Shown piece by piece: positions 1 to 9,393 of a stretch of 64,000 bases of DNA (within the stretch, counting starts at the first letter, position 1; every line of letters begins with the position of its first letter). Below the pieces are notes generated by a model that did not search any database, had not been told where the DNA came from, and saw only the letters and a list, made by a program, of their open reading frames with translations. This DNA comes from Solitalea lacus. GTDB lineage: Bacteria; Bacteroidota; Bacteroidia; Sphingobacteriales; Sphingobacteriaceae. The DNA is taken from assembly GCF_022014595.1 (NCBI RefSeq), contig NZ_CP091740.1, positions 186,001 to 250,000 of the forward strand, written 5' to 3'. The translations under genes were made by a program, and so were the position numbers.

Positions 1-376
1 TGATTTTATTCAGGCGCTCAGTCTTTACTTCTTTTCGCTCTGAACGTTGGCAAATGATTGGAGTAATCTCATCAATTCCTATTTCAGTTGCTTTTTCCAA
101 AAACCACTCTATTCGCTCAATATTTTTAGTGGGAGCAATGGCTACATGTAAGTAGAAATTTCTCTTGCCATAGTTTTCAATATGCTCTAAAACATGTAAT
201 GCGCATCTTTTAGGATGCGCATCTATAATTTCAGTCTTATAAAAACCTCCCCTACCGTCAATAAGATATATTATATCTCCGGTAGTTAGGCGCAATACTC
301 TAACACAATGTTTACTTTCCTCTTCATTAAGCTGGTATGAACTTCCTGCAATATCAGGTGTGTAAAACAAATGCAT
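1..376 (-). CDS. rsmE: 16S rRNA (uracil-1498-N3) methyltransferase RsmE, C-terminal end outside window
   Basis: The frame opens with ATG at 376 and is still open at base 1, giving 125 codons. The peptide begins MHLFYTPDIAG and contains ESKHCVRVLRL, the conserved N-terminal box of RsmE, followed by IAPTKNIERIEWFLEKATE and ITPIICQRSER, the start of the SPOUT methyltransferase fold. RsmE methylates N3 of U1498 in 16S rRNA on the assembled 30S subunit. The SAM-binding trefoil knot lies in the part not seen. It lies about 70 bases downstream of the CNNM gene on the same strand. The family call is firm; only the C-terminal half is unverified. Confidence 0.9.
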   Translation of the reverse strand, partial: MHLFYTPDIAGSSYQLNEEESKHCVRVLRLTTGDIIYLIDGRGGFYKTEIIDAHPKRCALHVLEHIENYGKRNFYLHVAIAPTKNIERIEWFLEKATEIGIDEITPIICQRSERKEVKTERLNKI

Positions 377-446
377 GTGAAAACTATTGAATCTTGAATT
401 AATTTCTCCCAACGCTGAGCTAATCGGAGATGTTAAGTATCGGTAG

Positions 447-1787
447 TTAAATTTCCGGCTCTCCTGGCTCCATGCTTAACATTACAATTCGAACAGATTC
501 AATCATTCGATTTGATTTCTTAAGAATGGTAAAATTATAGCCATATGCATCCATACTGTCACCAACATCAGGAATACGTTCGAAAATAACATTCATCAAT
601 CCTGCAACAGAATCATAATCATCATCTTCAGGAAGTTCAGATGGCAGGAATTCATTTACATCTGTAATAGGGGCAGATGCATTGACAATCCATTCATTAT
701 CAGCAACTTCTTCCACAACAGGGGCTTCTTCATCGTACTCATCTTGTATCTCCCCAACCAATTCTTCAACTATATCTTCAAGAGTTACCATGCCGGCAGT
801 CCCTCCAAATTCGTCAAGTACTATGGCCATAATAGGCTTCCGCTGCTGACGAAGTTCGGTTAGCAAATCACTGATCTTCTTTGATTCAGGAGTATATAAT
901 GGCTCTCGAAGCATCTCTTTTAAAACGATAGATTGCTTGTTTGCAACACGAGCCAAAATATCCTTTGCATGCAAAATACCGATAATGTTATCGATAGTCT
1001 TATCATACACAGGAATTCGTGTATACCCTTCATGAACTATCGTTTTTATAACATCATCAGGAGCTGTATTAATATCGATAGCTGCAATTTGCGTACGTGG
1101 AATCATAATGTTCTTCACAATACGCTCTTGAAAATCAAACACATTTTGAATTAAATCGTGCTCAGATTCTTCAAGTGCCCCACTCTGTTTGCCTTGTTCC
1201 AAAATTAGCTGCAACTCTTCCGAACTATGTGCTTCATGCCCATGAGCAGGTTCTATACCCACAGCTTTAAGAATAAGGTTAGCCATGCCGTTCAACAACC
1301 AAATAAATGGTCTAAATACTAAATAAAAGAAATGCAAAGGATAAGCTATTCCAATGGTGGTTGAAATCGGCCGTTGAATGGCGAATGACTTTGGAGCCAA
1401 CTCACCGAAAACAATATGCAAAATGGTAATTACCGTAAAGGCTATTGATGCAGCAATGGTATGACTTACAAGTTCAGGATTAGTCAGCTGAACATTAAGC
1501 AAATCAAATAAATTAATAATCAAGGCAGAAACAGTCCGTTCACCAAACCAACCTAAACCAAGACTGGCTAAGGTGATGCCTAACTGTGTGGCAGCAAGAT
1601 ATCCATCAAGATGCCTGACAATGTGTTTGGCCATTTTAGCAGCAGCGCTGCCTTCTTTGGCCTTAAGGTCAATTTGTGAAGAACGGACTTTCACAATTGC
1701 AAACTCTGCTGCAACGAAAAATCCGTTCAGAAATACTAAAAATAGAATAAGAAAAATATCGAAAACCGTGACGGAATCTGTTGCCAT
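447..1787 (-). CDS. CNNM/CorC-type membrane protein with CBS pair (TlyC/hemolysin-like, UPF0053)
   Basis: This 446-residue protein has a DUF21/CNNM transmembrane domain at about 1-190, with hydrophobic helices near 8-30, 108-128 and 145-175 and the family motif GELAPKS at 128-134. A CBS pair follows at about 220-345, with MIPRT at 228-232 and the very conserved LDEFGGTAGMVTLED beginning at 324. A CorC_HlyC transporter-associated domain sits at about 355-440. Such proteins are linked to Mg2+/Co2+ or Na+ transport in the inner membrane; the old name hemolysin is not supported as a function. The start lies five bases after the ppa stop, so the two are probably cotranscribed. The gliding protein GldE belongs to the same superfamily, but nothing here points to it. 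Confidence 0.88.
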   Translation of the reverse strand: MATDSVTVFDIFLILFLVFLNGFFVAAEFAIVKVRSSQIDLKAKEGSAAAKMAKHIVRHLDGYLAATQLGITLASLGLGWFGERTVSALIINLFDLLNVQLTNPELVSHTIAASIAFTVITILHIVFGELAPKSFAIQRPISTTIGIAYPLHFFYLVFRPFIWLLNGMANLILKAVGIEPAHGHEAHSSEELQLILEQGKQSGALEESEHDLIQNVFDFQERIVKNIMIPRTQIAAIDINTAPDDVIKTIVHEGYTRIPVYDKTIDNIIGILHAKDILARVANKQSIVLKEMLREPLYTPESKKISDLLTELRQQRKPIMAIVLDEFGGTAGMVTLEDIVEELVGEIQDEYDEEAPVVEEVADNEWIVNASAPITDVNEFLPSELPEDDDYDSVAGLMNVIFERIPDVGDSMDAYGYNFTILKKSNRMIESVRIVMLSMEPGEPEI

Positions 1788-1792
1788 ATAGC

Positions 1793-2335
1793 TTAGTTCT
1801 TATTCCTGAATGTCTTATCGTAAAGCTCTATTGCCTCATTAATCACTTTATAAGCATAACGCTTACCTAAAAAATGCTCTACTTTAACGTCTTTGTGTTC
1901 TAATGCCTTATAATCTGAGAAGAAACGCGCAATCTCTTTTTCAGTATGCGGAGGCAGTTCAGATAAATCATTGATGTGATTTACAGACATATCATTATTG
2001 GCTACAGCAATGATTTTGTCATCACGCTCATCACCGTCAATCATATGCATTACTCCAATAATTTTAGCTTCGATTATAGATAACGGAATTACTTCCTCTG
2101 AACATAATACCAAAATATCCAATGGGTCATTATCATCGCAATAAGTTTGCGGAATGAAGCCATAATTAGCTGGATACATTACTGAAGAAAATAAAACGCG
2201 GTCAAGTTTTAACAAACCGGTTTTTTTATCAACTTCATATTTAGCTTTAGACCCTTTAGGGATCTCAATAATTGCATTTACTACTTCCGGCCCTTTACTT
2301 CCCGGCTCAACCGAATGCCACGGATCAACTCCCAT
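1793..2335 (-). CDS. ppa: Inorganic pyrophosphatase, family I
   Basis: The soluble family I pyrophosphatase hydrolyses PPi to two phosphates and so pulls biosynthetic reactions forward. The 180-residue length fits the family. The metal-binding signature DDNDPLD is at 67-73, and the KGSKAKYE segment at 27-34 supplies substrate-binding Lys and Glu residues. [11 protein letters not shown] at 54-64 is the other conserved active-site stretch. It is cytoplasmic, with no signal peptide or membrane segment. The gene sits 41 bases downstream of the DedA gene and five bases upstream of the CNNM gene on the same strand. Confidence 0.96.
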   Translation of the reverse strand: MGVDPWHSVEPGSKGPEVVNAIIEIPKGSKAKYEVDKKTGLLKLDRVLFSSVMYPANYGFIPQTYCDDNDPLDILVLCSEEVIPLSIIEAKIIGVMHMIDGDERDDKIIAVANNDMSVNHINDLSELPPHTEKEIARFFSDYKALEHKDVKVEHFLGKRYAYKVINEAIELYDKTFRNKN

Positions 2336-2376
2336 AATTATTAGATATCTATATTTTTAAAATTATATTCACAATA

Positions 2377-3048
2377 CTAAACTTCAGCATTGGTTTTACT
2401 ATCAATCTTTGCTTTTGATTTTAAGTACCCTAGCACAACAGGAATCGTAGTGATAATCACAATTCCTAACACAATAAGCTCCAGGTGGTTTTTTAACCAA
2501 GGAAAGGCCTGCCCTAGAAAATACCCGATAAATACCATTGATGTCACCCAGCTTATACAGCCGATGATATTGAAGAAAAGGAACTTCTTGGGATCCATTT
2601 TAACAATACCTGCCACTATTGGAGCAAAAGTACGGATGATTGGTAAGAAACGAGCCATAACAATCATTCCAGCCCCTCTCTTTTCATAAAATTCGCTGGC
2701 GGCGTGCAAATGCCTTTGTTTGAAGAAAAAGGTGTCTTTTTTCTTAAAAAGCGTGGGGCCAGCTTTCAGGCCGAACCAGTAACCAACACTATTACCCAAA
2801 ATACCTGCAAGGACAACTGCCAAGGTAACAGTAACAACGCCTACTTCAACATTAGAGACAACATTCATTGGATATTGTGCCAAATGCAATCCTGTAATGA
2901 ATAACAATGAATCACCAGGAAGAAAAAAACCTACAAAAAGGCCTGTTTCAGCGAAAACAATAAATAATAGCAACCAAAAAGCAAACGGTTGCGCCAAAAT
3001 CCAATTAGGATCAATGATGTGTTTGAAAAACTCTAAAATTTCCTGCAT
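2377..3048 (-). CDS. DedA family membrane protein
   Basis: This 223-residue integral membrane protein belongs to the DedA (VTT/SNARE-associated) family. Visible marks are the acidic ETGLFVGFFLPGD segment at 34-46 in the first re-entrant region and MARFLPIIRTFAPIVAG beginning at 131, which carries the conserved arginines. DedA proteins have been linked to membrane homeostasis, and some members flip undecaprenyl phosphate or phosphatidylethanolamine; the substrate here cannot be read from sequence. The start is 53 bases downstream of the nuoN stop. No terminator is visible between them, so readthrough from nuo is possible. Confidence 0.9.
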   Translation of the reverse strand: MQEILEFFKHIIDPNWILAQPFAFWLLLFIVFAETGLFVGFFLPGDSLLFITGLHLAQYPMNVVSNVEVGVVTVTLAVVLAGILGNSVGYWFGLKAGPTLFKKKDTFFFKQRHLHAASEFYEKRGAGMIVMARFLPIIRTFAPIVAGIVKMDPKKFLFFNIIGCISWVTSMVFIGYFLGQAFPWLKNHLELIVLGIVIITTIPVVLGYLKSKAKIDSKTNAEV

Positions 3049-3101
3049 GACGATAGCGAAGGTACACTAATAAATAATAAAGTAAGGCAATATTTAAATG
3101 C

Positions 3102-4469
3102 CTACAAAATATTTGTCATGATACTAGGAGCTATACCTAGAACTAAAGTTATTAGCACACATAACATCAATACGAACTGATATGAGTTGCTCAACTGTAT
3201 AGTCTGCTCAGTTTGTGGCTCTCTAAGATACATGGCAATAATTACGCGGAAGTAGTAATATACTCCCACAGCTGCCATTAAAACGGCAATAGCAACCAAC
3301 CAAGTATAATGCATCGAAATTGCTACACCGAAGATGTAAAACTTACCAAAGAAACCGGCAGTTAAAGGGATACCGGCCAATGAACACATTGCTATAGTCA
3401 TCACAAAGGCTAGCACCGGATTGGTTCTTCCTAATCCATTAAATGCACTTAGATCATCTGTTCCCTTTTGCTCTTTAACAGCGATTAGTACTCCAAAAGA
3501 GGCTACAGAAGCAATAGAATATGCTATTGAGTAAATCAGTACAGCACTTGATGAAGCCTGTCCCATTCCTAAAATTGCAATAAGCATATATCCGGCATGC
3601 GAAATACTTGAATAAGCAAGCATTCGTTTAACGTTTTGCTGATAAGCAGCCGTAACATTGCCAATAAATAGGGTAAGAACAATAATTACTGCCAACGTAA
3701 CCGTCCAAACTGGAGGCACACTCGAAAAACCCAGGCTAAATAACCGTAGGAAAGCTGCAAAACCAGCAGTTTTCACCACAGTTGACATGTAAGAAGTAAC
3801 TAAAGTAGGTGAACCTTGATAAACATCCGGAGTCCAGAAATGGAATGGTGCCGCACCTACTTTAAAGGTTAAGGCCATAAGCATAAAAATTGCTCCAGAG
3901 TAAAACAATAAAGGCTCATCTCCAGCTTTACCTGCAATTTGAGTAATGTTAAAGCTTCCGGTAGCACCATAAACTAGTGCTATACCAAATAACAAAATAC
4001 CAGTGGCAAAACAACCCATTAAGAAGTATTTCAATGCGGCCTCATTAGATGCAGTATTAAATTTCTTAATGCCGGCCATGATATACATACTTACAGATAA
4101 AATCTCTATACCAATAAACAGCATGGACATATCCTGAAACGAAACCATTACGATTCCACCAGTTAAAGCAAAAAGCAGGATGGAATAATACTCGGCAACA
4201 TTTGAGCTTATCTTTTCAAAATAGTGGCCAGAAAGCAGGAAAATCAATAATGTAGTAACAATTAATAAAACACTAAAAGCAATGGCATAATTATTAAATA
4301 CCAACATATCGTTAAAATACGATTTGTTGGTTCCCCACTCTAAAACCAGTGATGCGGCCGAAGCTACCAAGCCCATAACTGAAACAGGTAACAATGCACT
4401 TTTGGCCTTATACAAGCCCATGTAAAGTACAAGGATCGCAGTAATTGATATAATTATAATTGATGTCAT
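3102..4469 (-). CDS. nuoN: NADH-quinone oxidoreductase subunit N
   Basis: NuoN is one of the three antiporter-like proton-pumping subunits of complex I in the inner membrane. The 455-residue chain is almost all hydrophobic helices. The conserved TM5 glutamate is visible in GIEILSVSMY (Glu122), and the TM7-TM8 region has PFHFWTPDVYQGSPT, the family hallmark. It is the last gene of the nuo operon, 75 bases after nuoM. Confidence is high from both sequence and operon position. Confidence 0.96.
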   Translation of the reverse strand: MTSIIIISITAILVLYMGLYKAKSALLPVSVMGLVASAASLVLEWGTNKSYFNDMLVFNNYAIAFSVLLIVTTLLIFLLSGHYFEKISSNVAEYYSILLFALTGGIVMVSFQDMSMLFIGIEILSVSMYIMAGIKKFNTASNEAALKYFLMGCFATGILLFGIALVYGATGSFNITQIAGKAGDEPLLFYSGAIFMLMALTFKVGAAPFHFWTPDVYQGSPTLVTSYMSTVVKTAGFAAFLRLFSLGFSSVPPVWTVTLAVIIVLTLFIGNVTAAYQQNVKRMLAYSSISHAGYMLIAILGMGQASSSAVLIYSIAYSIASVASFGVLIAVKEQKGTDDLSAFNGLGRTNPVLAFVMTIAMCSLAGIPLTAGFFGKFYIFGVAISMHYTWLVAIAVLMAAVGVYYYFRVIIAMYLREPQTEQTIQLSNSYQFVLMLCVLITLVLGIAPSIMTNIL

Positions 4470-4544
4470 TCTTAGTTATTATTATGGGTACATTGATTTA
4501 GGATAATGGCCTATTTGGCTCCTTATTTATCAATGCACTAATTA

Positions 4545-6011
4545 TTATTGCATTTTTAATTTAATAATCTCAAGCAGGTTATTTACTGATGCCTCAGAAA
4601 TCTGTAGCAAAAATTTGGGTTGAAATCCGAAGAATACAACCATAGCGCAGATAAGAAAAAGCACCAATTTCTCAGAACCAACAATATCAGTAAAGCCAAC
4701 AGAAGCAGTTCCTTCTTTACCAAACATTACATTTTGATACATTCGCAACATGTATACTGCTCCAAAAATGATCGTTAATCCTGCAACAACACCGTACCAA
4801 ATGTCGTATTGATAAATACTATTCAACAATAAGAATTCCCCAACAAAACCGTTAGTTAGTGGCAAAGCTACTGCTCCCAATAAAATTATTAGGAAAGTTG
4901 CTGCAAACACAGGAGCTTTAGCCGCAATACCTCCTAAAAGGTAACTTTCACGAACTTTAGTACGCTCTAAAACAATTTCAACTGCAAAGAATAAACCTAC
5001 AACATTGATACCGTGAGATATCATTTGAATCATTGCTCCTTGCATTCCTTGAGCATTCAGTGCAAAGATTCCAGCAGAGATTAATCCTACGTGTGCAATT
5101 GATGAATATGCTATCAATCGTTTTATATCTTTCTGAGTGAAGGCAATAACTGAAGCGTAAACCACCCCGATTAATGATAATATCAATGCAGTTTGCCCCC
5201 ATTGCATTACACCTAATGGAAATACAGGTAACAACCAACGCATTACTCCATAAATACCCATTTTAAGCATTATACCTGATAACAACATAGTTCCAATTGT
5301 CGGAGCAGTTGTATAGGTATCCGGCTGCCAAGTATGGAACGGGAATACAGGCATCTTGATGGCAAATGCCAAAAAGAAACACCAGAACAACCAAGACTGA
5401 GTGTCCTTATCTAAGTAAACTAAATAAAACTGGCTGATATCAAAACTATGCTCAGGTGTATTCATGTATAAATAGATAATACCAATTAACATGAACAAAC
5501 TACCAAACATGGTATATACAAAGAATTTAAAGGTTACACGTATACGATCCTCGCCACCCCAAATAGCAGAAATAAAATAGATTGGAATAAGCGCCGCTTC
5601 CCACGAAACATAAAACAAAAATGCATCTAAAGAAGTAAATACACCTACCAATCCGGCTTGCATAAAAAGAACCAAACCATAAATAGCATACGGCTTACGA
5701 AACTCTTTACGAAAAGATGAAAGGATGATTAATGGAACTAAAATTGTTGTCAACAGAACTAACAACAGGCTGATACCGTCCATACCTACCTTAAAACTAA
5801 TGCCTAATGACTCAACCCAAGGTTTGTTATAAATAAATTGCGAGTCAGGGTTTGCATAATCAAACTTCGACAAAGCAAAAAGAGCAAACACTAGTTCCAC
5901 CAATGAAAACCCAAGCGCAAGTTTTTTAGCTTGTTCTCCACGGGTTAAAGCAACAATTACTGAACCTAGTAGAGGGAATAAAACCAGTAATACCGTTATA
6001 TAATTGATCAT
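4545..6011 (-). CDS. nuoM: NADH-quinone oxidoreductase subunit M
   Basis: This 488-residue polytopic protein is the NuoM/ND4 antiporter-like proton channel subunit. The TM5 glutamate is in VSWEAALIPIY (Glu138). The conserved PVFPFHTWQPDTYTTAPT segment and the lysine-bearing QKDIKRLIAYSSIAHVG segment are present. Both elements carry residues needed for proton movement in homologues. It starts six bases after nuoL, so the two are translated from one mRNA. Length is close to that of other NuoM proteins. Confidence 0.97.
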   Translation of the reverse strand: MINYITVLLVLFPLLGSVIVALTRGEQAKKLALGFSLVELVFALFALSKFDYANPDSQFIYNKPWVESLGISFKVGMDGISLLLVLLTTILVPLIILSSFRKEFRKPYAIYGLVLFMQAGLVGVFTSLDAFLFYVSWEAALIPIYFISAIWGGEDRIRVTFKFFVYTMFGSLFMLIGIIYLYMNTPEHSFDISQFYLVYLDKDTQSWLFWCFFLAFAIKMPVFPFHTWQPDTYTTAPTIGTMLLSGIMLKMGIYGVMRWLLPVFPLGVMQWGQTALILSLIGVVYASVIAFTQKDIKRLIAYSSIAHVGLISAGIFALNAQGMQGAMIQMISHGINVVGLFFAVEIVLERTKVRESYLLGGIAAKAPVFAATFLIILLGAVALPLTNGFVGEFLLLNSIYQYDIWYGVVAGLTIIFGAVYMLRMYQNVMFGKEGTASVGFTDIVGSEKLVLFLICAMVVFFGFQPKFLLQISEASVNNLLEIIKLKMQ

Positions 6012-6017
6012 CTCTCT

Positions 6018-7922
6018 CTAAAACAAAAAGTTAAATACCAGAATTAAAATAATACCCACCACCATCATAAACATATAGCTACCTATATTACCAGTCTGCA
6101 CACGACGCACTTTATCTGCCGACCACTGCGTTAATTGTCCAAAGCCATTTACAACTCCGTCGATAACCGACTTATCTAATACTCGATAGAAAATCTGTGA
6201 TAAATTATCTAATGGACGTGTAAAGATTGCATTGTATAATTCATCAACATAAAACTTATTATATGATGCTTTTTCCAATCCAGAACGACGAGCTGTATCT
6301 CCTGCCGGAACACTAGCCTTTTTCACATACACCGTATACGCGTAGAAAATTGAAATTAACACGCCTACGACCGAAGCCGCCATTAATGCATATTCAGTAG
6401 CATGTGATAAATGACCATGCTGGTTATGCTCTAATATCTCTATTGACTGAGCAAAAACAGGCGATAAGAATTCATTCAACAGGTGCGAGCCACCTAGTAC
6501 TTCAGGCACACCAACAAATCCTCCTATTACAGAAAGCACGGCTAATACAATTAACGGAATAGTCATTGATGCCGGAGATTCGTGTAAATGATGATGTTGT
6601 TCTTCAGTCCCTCTGAATTTACCATTAAAGGTTAAAAAGAACATACGGAACATATAAAAAGCTGTCAACAAGGCACCACCCACACCTATAGCCCAAATAG
6701 TAGGACTAACCTGGAATGCATGGGCCAAGATTTCATCTTTAGAGAAGAAACCAGAGAATGGAGGAATACCTGCAATTGCCAGTGTTCCCATTAACATGGT
6801 AAACCAAGTAACAGGAAGGTGTTTTTTCAAACCTCCCATTTGGCGCATATCCTGCTCACCGCTCATAGCATGAATAACACTACCTGCACCTAAGAATAAT
6901 AACGCCTTAAAGAATGCATGAGTCATTAAGTGGAAAAATGCTCCTGTAAAAGCACCAACACCCAGACCCAAGAACATATAGCCTAACTGGCTTACCGTTG
7001 AGTAGGCCAATACCTTTTTAATATCATTTTGTGTTAAAGCAATAACAGCCGCAAAAATTGCCGTAGCCAATCCTATCCCAGCAACCACAGCCATTGAAAC
7101 AGGAGATAAGATATATAACACATTTGAACGGGCAATCATGTAGATACCTGCGGTAACCATGGTAGCAGCGTGGATGAGTGCTGAAACCGGAGTTGGACCC
7201 GCCATCGCATCAGGCAACCATGTATATAATGGCAGCTGAGCACTCTTACCCATAGCTCCAACAAAAAGCAATAATGTAATGGTTGTCAAAACAGAAGTAC
7301 TGACGGTTGACGCATTCGGAAAAATATCAGCATAACTGATACTACCAAAAGTAGAGAACAACATGAAGATTCCAATCAAAAACCCTAAGTCACCTATCCG
7401 GTTCATGACGAATGCCTTCTTAGCAGCACTTGCATATTCGGTATTTTTAAACCAAAATCCGATTAACAGATAAGAACATAACCCAACACCTTCCCAACCA
7501 ATGAACATGATTGCATAGTTAGAACCCATAACGAGCAATAACATAAAAAACACGAAGAGATTAAGATAAGCGAAATACTTACCGTAACCTTCGTCATCAT
7601 GCATATAACCGGTTGAGTAAACGTGGATAAGAAAACCTACTCCTGTAATGATTAACAGCATTATTGAGGTAAGCTGATCAAGCAGGAAGGAGAAAGGTAT
7701 TTTTAAAGAACCTACCGAAATCCAATCAAACAAATCTATGGTTTTGGCTCCATTTGCTTTAATATCAAAAAATACCAGAATGCTCAGGATAAACGATCCT
7801 AAAACACTGGCACAGCCAACAAGACCTACTAAACCTTTAGGATTTTTCTTGTAACCCAATCCGTTGATTAGGAAACCAATTAAGGGAAGTACAGGTATCA
7901 GCCAGGCTAATTGTTCCGTCAT
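6018..7922 (-). CDS. nuoL: NADH-quinone oxidoreductase subunit L
   Basis: NuoL is the distal antiporter-like subunit of complex I, with a long C-terminal amphipathic helix that braces NuoM and NuoN. The 634-residue length fits. Glu144 lies in IGWEGVGLCSYLLIGFWF, matching the key TM5 glutamate, and the segment LPDAMAGPTPVSALIHAAT is the classical family signature. A charged stretch near 540-600 followed by a final hydrophobic helix fits the lateral helix and last TM. The gene is preceded by a 61-base spacer after nuoK that contains a small hairpin. Confidence 0.97.
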   Translation of the reverse strand: MTEQLAWLIPVLPLIGFLINGLGYKKNPKGLVGLVGCASVLGSFILSILVFFDIKANGAKTIDLFDWISVGSLKIPFSFLLDQLTSIMLLIITGVGFLIHVYSTGYMHDDEGYGKYFAYLNLFVFFMLLLVMGSNYAIMFIGWEGVGLCSYLLIGFWFKNTEYASAAKKAFVMNRIGDLGFLIGIFMLFSTFGSISYADIFPNASTVSTSVLTTITLLLFVGAMGKSAQLPLYTWLPDAMAGPTPVSALIHAATMVTAGIYMIARSNVLYILSPVSMAVVAGIGLATAIFAAVIALTQNDIKKVLAYSTVSQLGYMFLGLGVGAFTGAFFHLMTHAFFKALLFLGAGSVIHAMSGEQDMRQMGGLKKHLPVTWFTMLMGTLAIAGIPPFSGFFSKDEILAHAFQVSPTIWAIGVGGALLTAFYMFRMFFLTFNGKFRGTEEQHHHLHESPASMTIPLIVLAVLSVIGGFVGVPEVLGGSHLLNEFLSPVFAQSIEILEHNQHGHLSHATEYALMAASVVGVLISIFYAYTVYVKKASVPAGDTARRSGLEKASYNKFYVDELYNAIFTRPLDNLSQIFYRVLDKSVIDGVVNGFGQLTQWSADKVRRVQTGNIGSYMFMMVVGIILILVFNFLF

Positions 7923-7951
7923 CTTTAGTTCAATTTGCGTATTTATTCAGC

Positions 7952-7970
7952 GCGACAGCTACTCTGTCGC
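7952..7970 (-). other. Small hairpin in the nuoK-nuoL spacer
   Basis: The spacer holds a perfect 7-bp inverted repeat, GCGACAG and CTGTCGC, around the five-base loop CTACT. No T-tract follows on the minus strand, so it does not look like an intrinsic terminator. It may be an mRNA stability or processing element inside the long nuo transcript. The structure is read directly; the role is a guess. Confidence 0.4.
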
Positions 7971-7983
7971 TACCTTAATCATT

Positions 7984-8313
7984 TTAATTTTTAAGTTTAT
8001 CTAACAGATCGATATCAATCGAATTGGTATTTCTGTAAATCATTACAATTATGGCTAAGCCTACAGCAACCTCGGCAGCTGCAACAGCCATAATGAAAAA
8101 TACAAATACCTGACCTGCGGCATCCCCTCGATATGCAGAGAAAGCAGTAAGCAACAAGTTAACGGCATTTAACATCAACTCAATTGACATGAATATAACA
8201 ATGGCATTTCGGCGAGTAAGTACTCCGATAATACCAATGAAGAAAATAATGGAGCTTAACAGAATGTAATGATTAAGCGGAACCAGAGTAATGGCGTTTG
8301 TTATATTTTCCAT
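7984..8313 (-). CDS. nuoK: NADH-quinone oxidoreductase subunit K
   Basis: This 109-residue subunit has three transmembrane helices. The two membrane glutamates needed for coupling in E. coli NuoK (Glu36, Glu72) have counterparts at Glu45 in [12 protein letters not shown] and Glu81 in [11 protein letters not shown]. NuoK links the quinone site to the antiporter-like subunits. Its start is one base after the nuoJ stop, showing tight translational coupling. Confidence 0.97.
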   Translation of the reverse strand: MENITNAITLVPLNHYILLSSIIFFIGIIGVLTRRNAIVIFMSIELMLNAVNLLLTAFSAYRGDAAGQVFVFFIMAVAAAEVAVGLAIIVMIYRNTNSIDIDLLDKLKN

Positions 8314-8314
8314 C

Positions 8315-8821
8315 TTATTGTTTTGGCTCCTTTCTGGCCAAAAGGACTGCGCCCACCATGGCCGAAAGAAACAGAATAGACACTATTTCAAATGGTAATA
8401 GAAACTCCTTAAACAAAACCTGACCTAAGTTTTTAACCAAACCCATATCAGCGTTTTGTAGAACAACTGTGTTTGAAGGATCTGTAGATTTTAAAGCAGC
8501 AGTAAGTACGGCCAAGCCGACACCTCCGGTAATAACTCCTACAAATTTCAGCAGATTAGTTTTTTGGGGTTCTGTTTCAACGTTAAGGTTAAGCAACATG
8601 ATAACGAATAGAAACAATACCATAATTGCACCTGCATAAACGATAATATTTACAATTCCGACAAACTGCGCGTTCAACAAAATATACTCACCTGTTAGTG
8701 TAAAGAATGTCAAAATCAAATACAACACGCTGTGTACAGGATTTTTAACCAACACTACAAGCAGAGAGCTGAAGATGGCCACAAATGCCAGAAAGTAAAA
8801 TAATGATTGTGTAATTGTCAT
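8315..8821 (-). CDS. nuoJ: NADH-quinone oxidoreductase subunit J
   Basis: NuoJ is a 168-residue membrane subunit of complex I with about five helices. The conserved TM3 stretch [19 protein letters not shown] begins near residue 59 and includes the region that forms a pi-bulge in resolved structures. It lies between nuoI (30-base gap) and nuoK (one-base gap). There is no cofactor. The call rests on the TM3 motif, length and place in the operon. Confidence 0.96.
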   Translation of the reverse strand: MTITQSLFYFLAFVAIFSSLLVVLVKNPVHSVLYLILTFFTLTGEYILLNAQFVGIVNIIVYAGAIMVLFLFVIMLLNLNVETEPQKTNLLKFVGVITGGVGLAVLTAALKSTDPSNTVVLQNADMGLVKNLGQVLFKEFLLPFEIVSILFLSAMVGAVLLARKEPKQ

Positions 8822-8851
8822 GATAAAAACGCCGCGAATTTAATCAATTAG

Positions 8852-9349
8852 TTATTTTTTATGGATAGGTTCAACTAATTTGTCCTTACCATAAATGAAA
8901 TTATCTCGATCGAAATTTGCCGGCGGAATATCGCCATCCAAATAAATAGCCTCTTTAGGACAAGCTTCTTCACAAAAACCACAGAAAATACAACGCAGCA
9001 TGTTGATTTCATAAGTTGCTGCATATTTCTCTTCACGATATAAGGCTTCCTCTCCAGGTTTACGTTCAGCAGCTATCATTGTAATTGCTTCTGCAGGACA
9101 TGATAATGCACATAAACCACATGCGGTACAACGCTCACGGCCCTCTTCATCACGTTTCAGGGAATGAATTCCTCTGAAGTTCGTTGAGAATTCACGCTTA
9201 ACATCAGGATACTGAATAGTAGCTTTCTTCCTGAAAAAGTGTTTCATCGTAATTCCCAACCCTTGGAAAATAGCAGGCAAATATATCCTTTCCAAAAAGG
9301 TCATTGGTTTTTGCTCTACTACTTTTTTTCTATTGGTTAATGATTCCAT
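8852..9349 (-). CDS. nuoI: NADH-quinone oxidoreductase subunit I (two 4Fe-4S clusters)
   Basis: NuoI carries clusters N6a and N6b, which pass electrons towards N2 in NuoB. Two ferredoxin motifs are visible: Cys74, 77, 80, 84 in CTACGLCALSCP and Cys120, 123, 126, 130 in CIFCGFCEEACP. The 165-residue protein has an N-terminal amphipathic helix near 17-40 that fits attachment to the membrane arm. It follows nuoH by 44 bases. Confidence 0.97.
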   Translation of the reverse strand: MESLTNRKKVVEQKPMTFLERIYLPAIFQGLGITMKHFFRKKATIQYPDVKREFSTNFRGIHSLKRDEEGRERCTACGLCALSCPAEAITMIAAERKPGEEALYREEKYAATYEINMLRCIFCGFCEEACPKEAIYLDGDIPPANFDRDNFIYGKDKLVEPIHKK

Positions 9350-9393
9350 CTTCTATTTTATACAGCACTTAGAAACTAAGTGAAGTTAGTTTA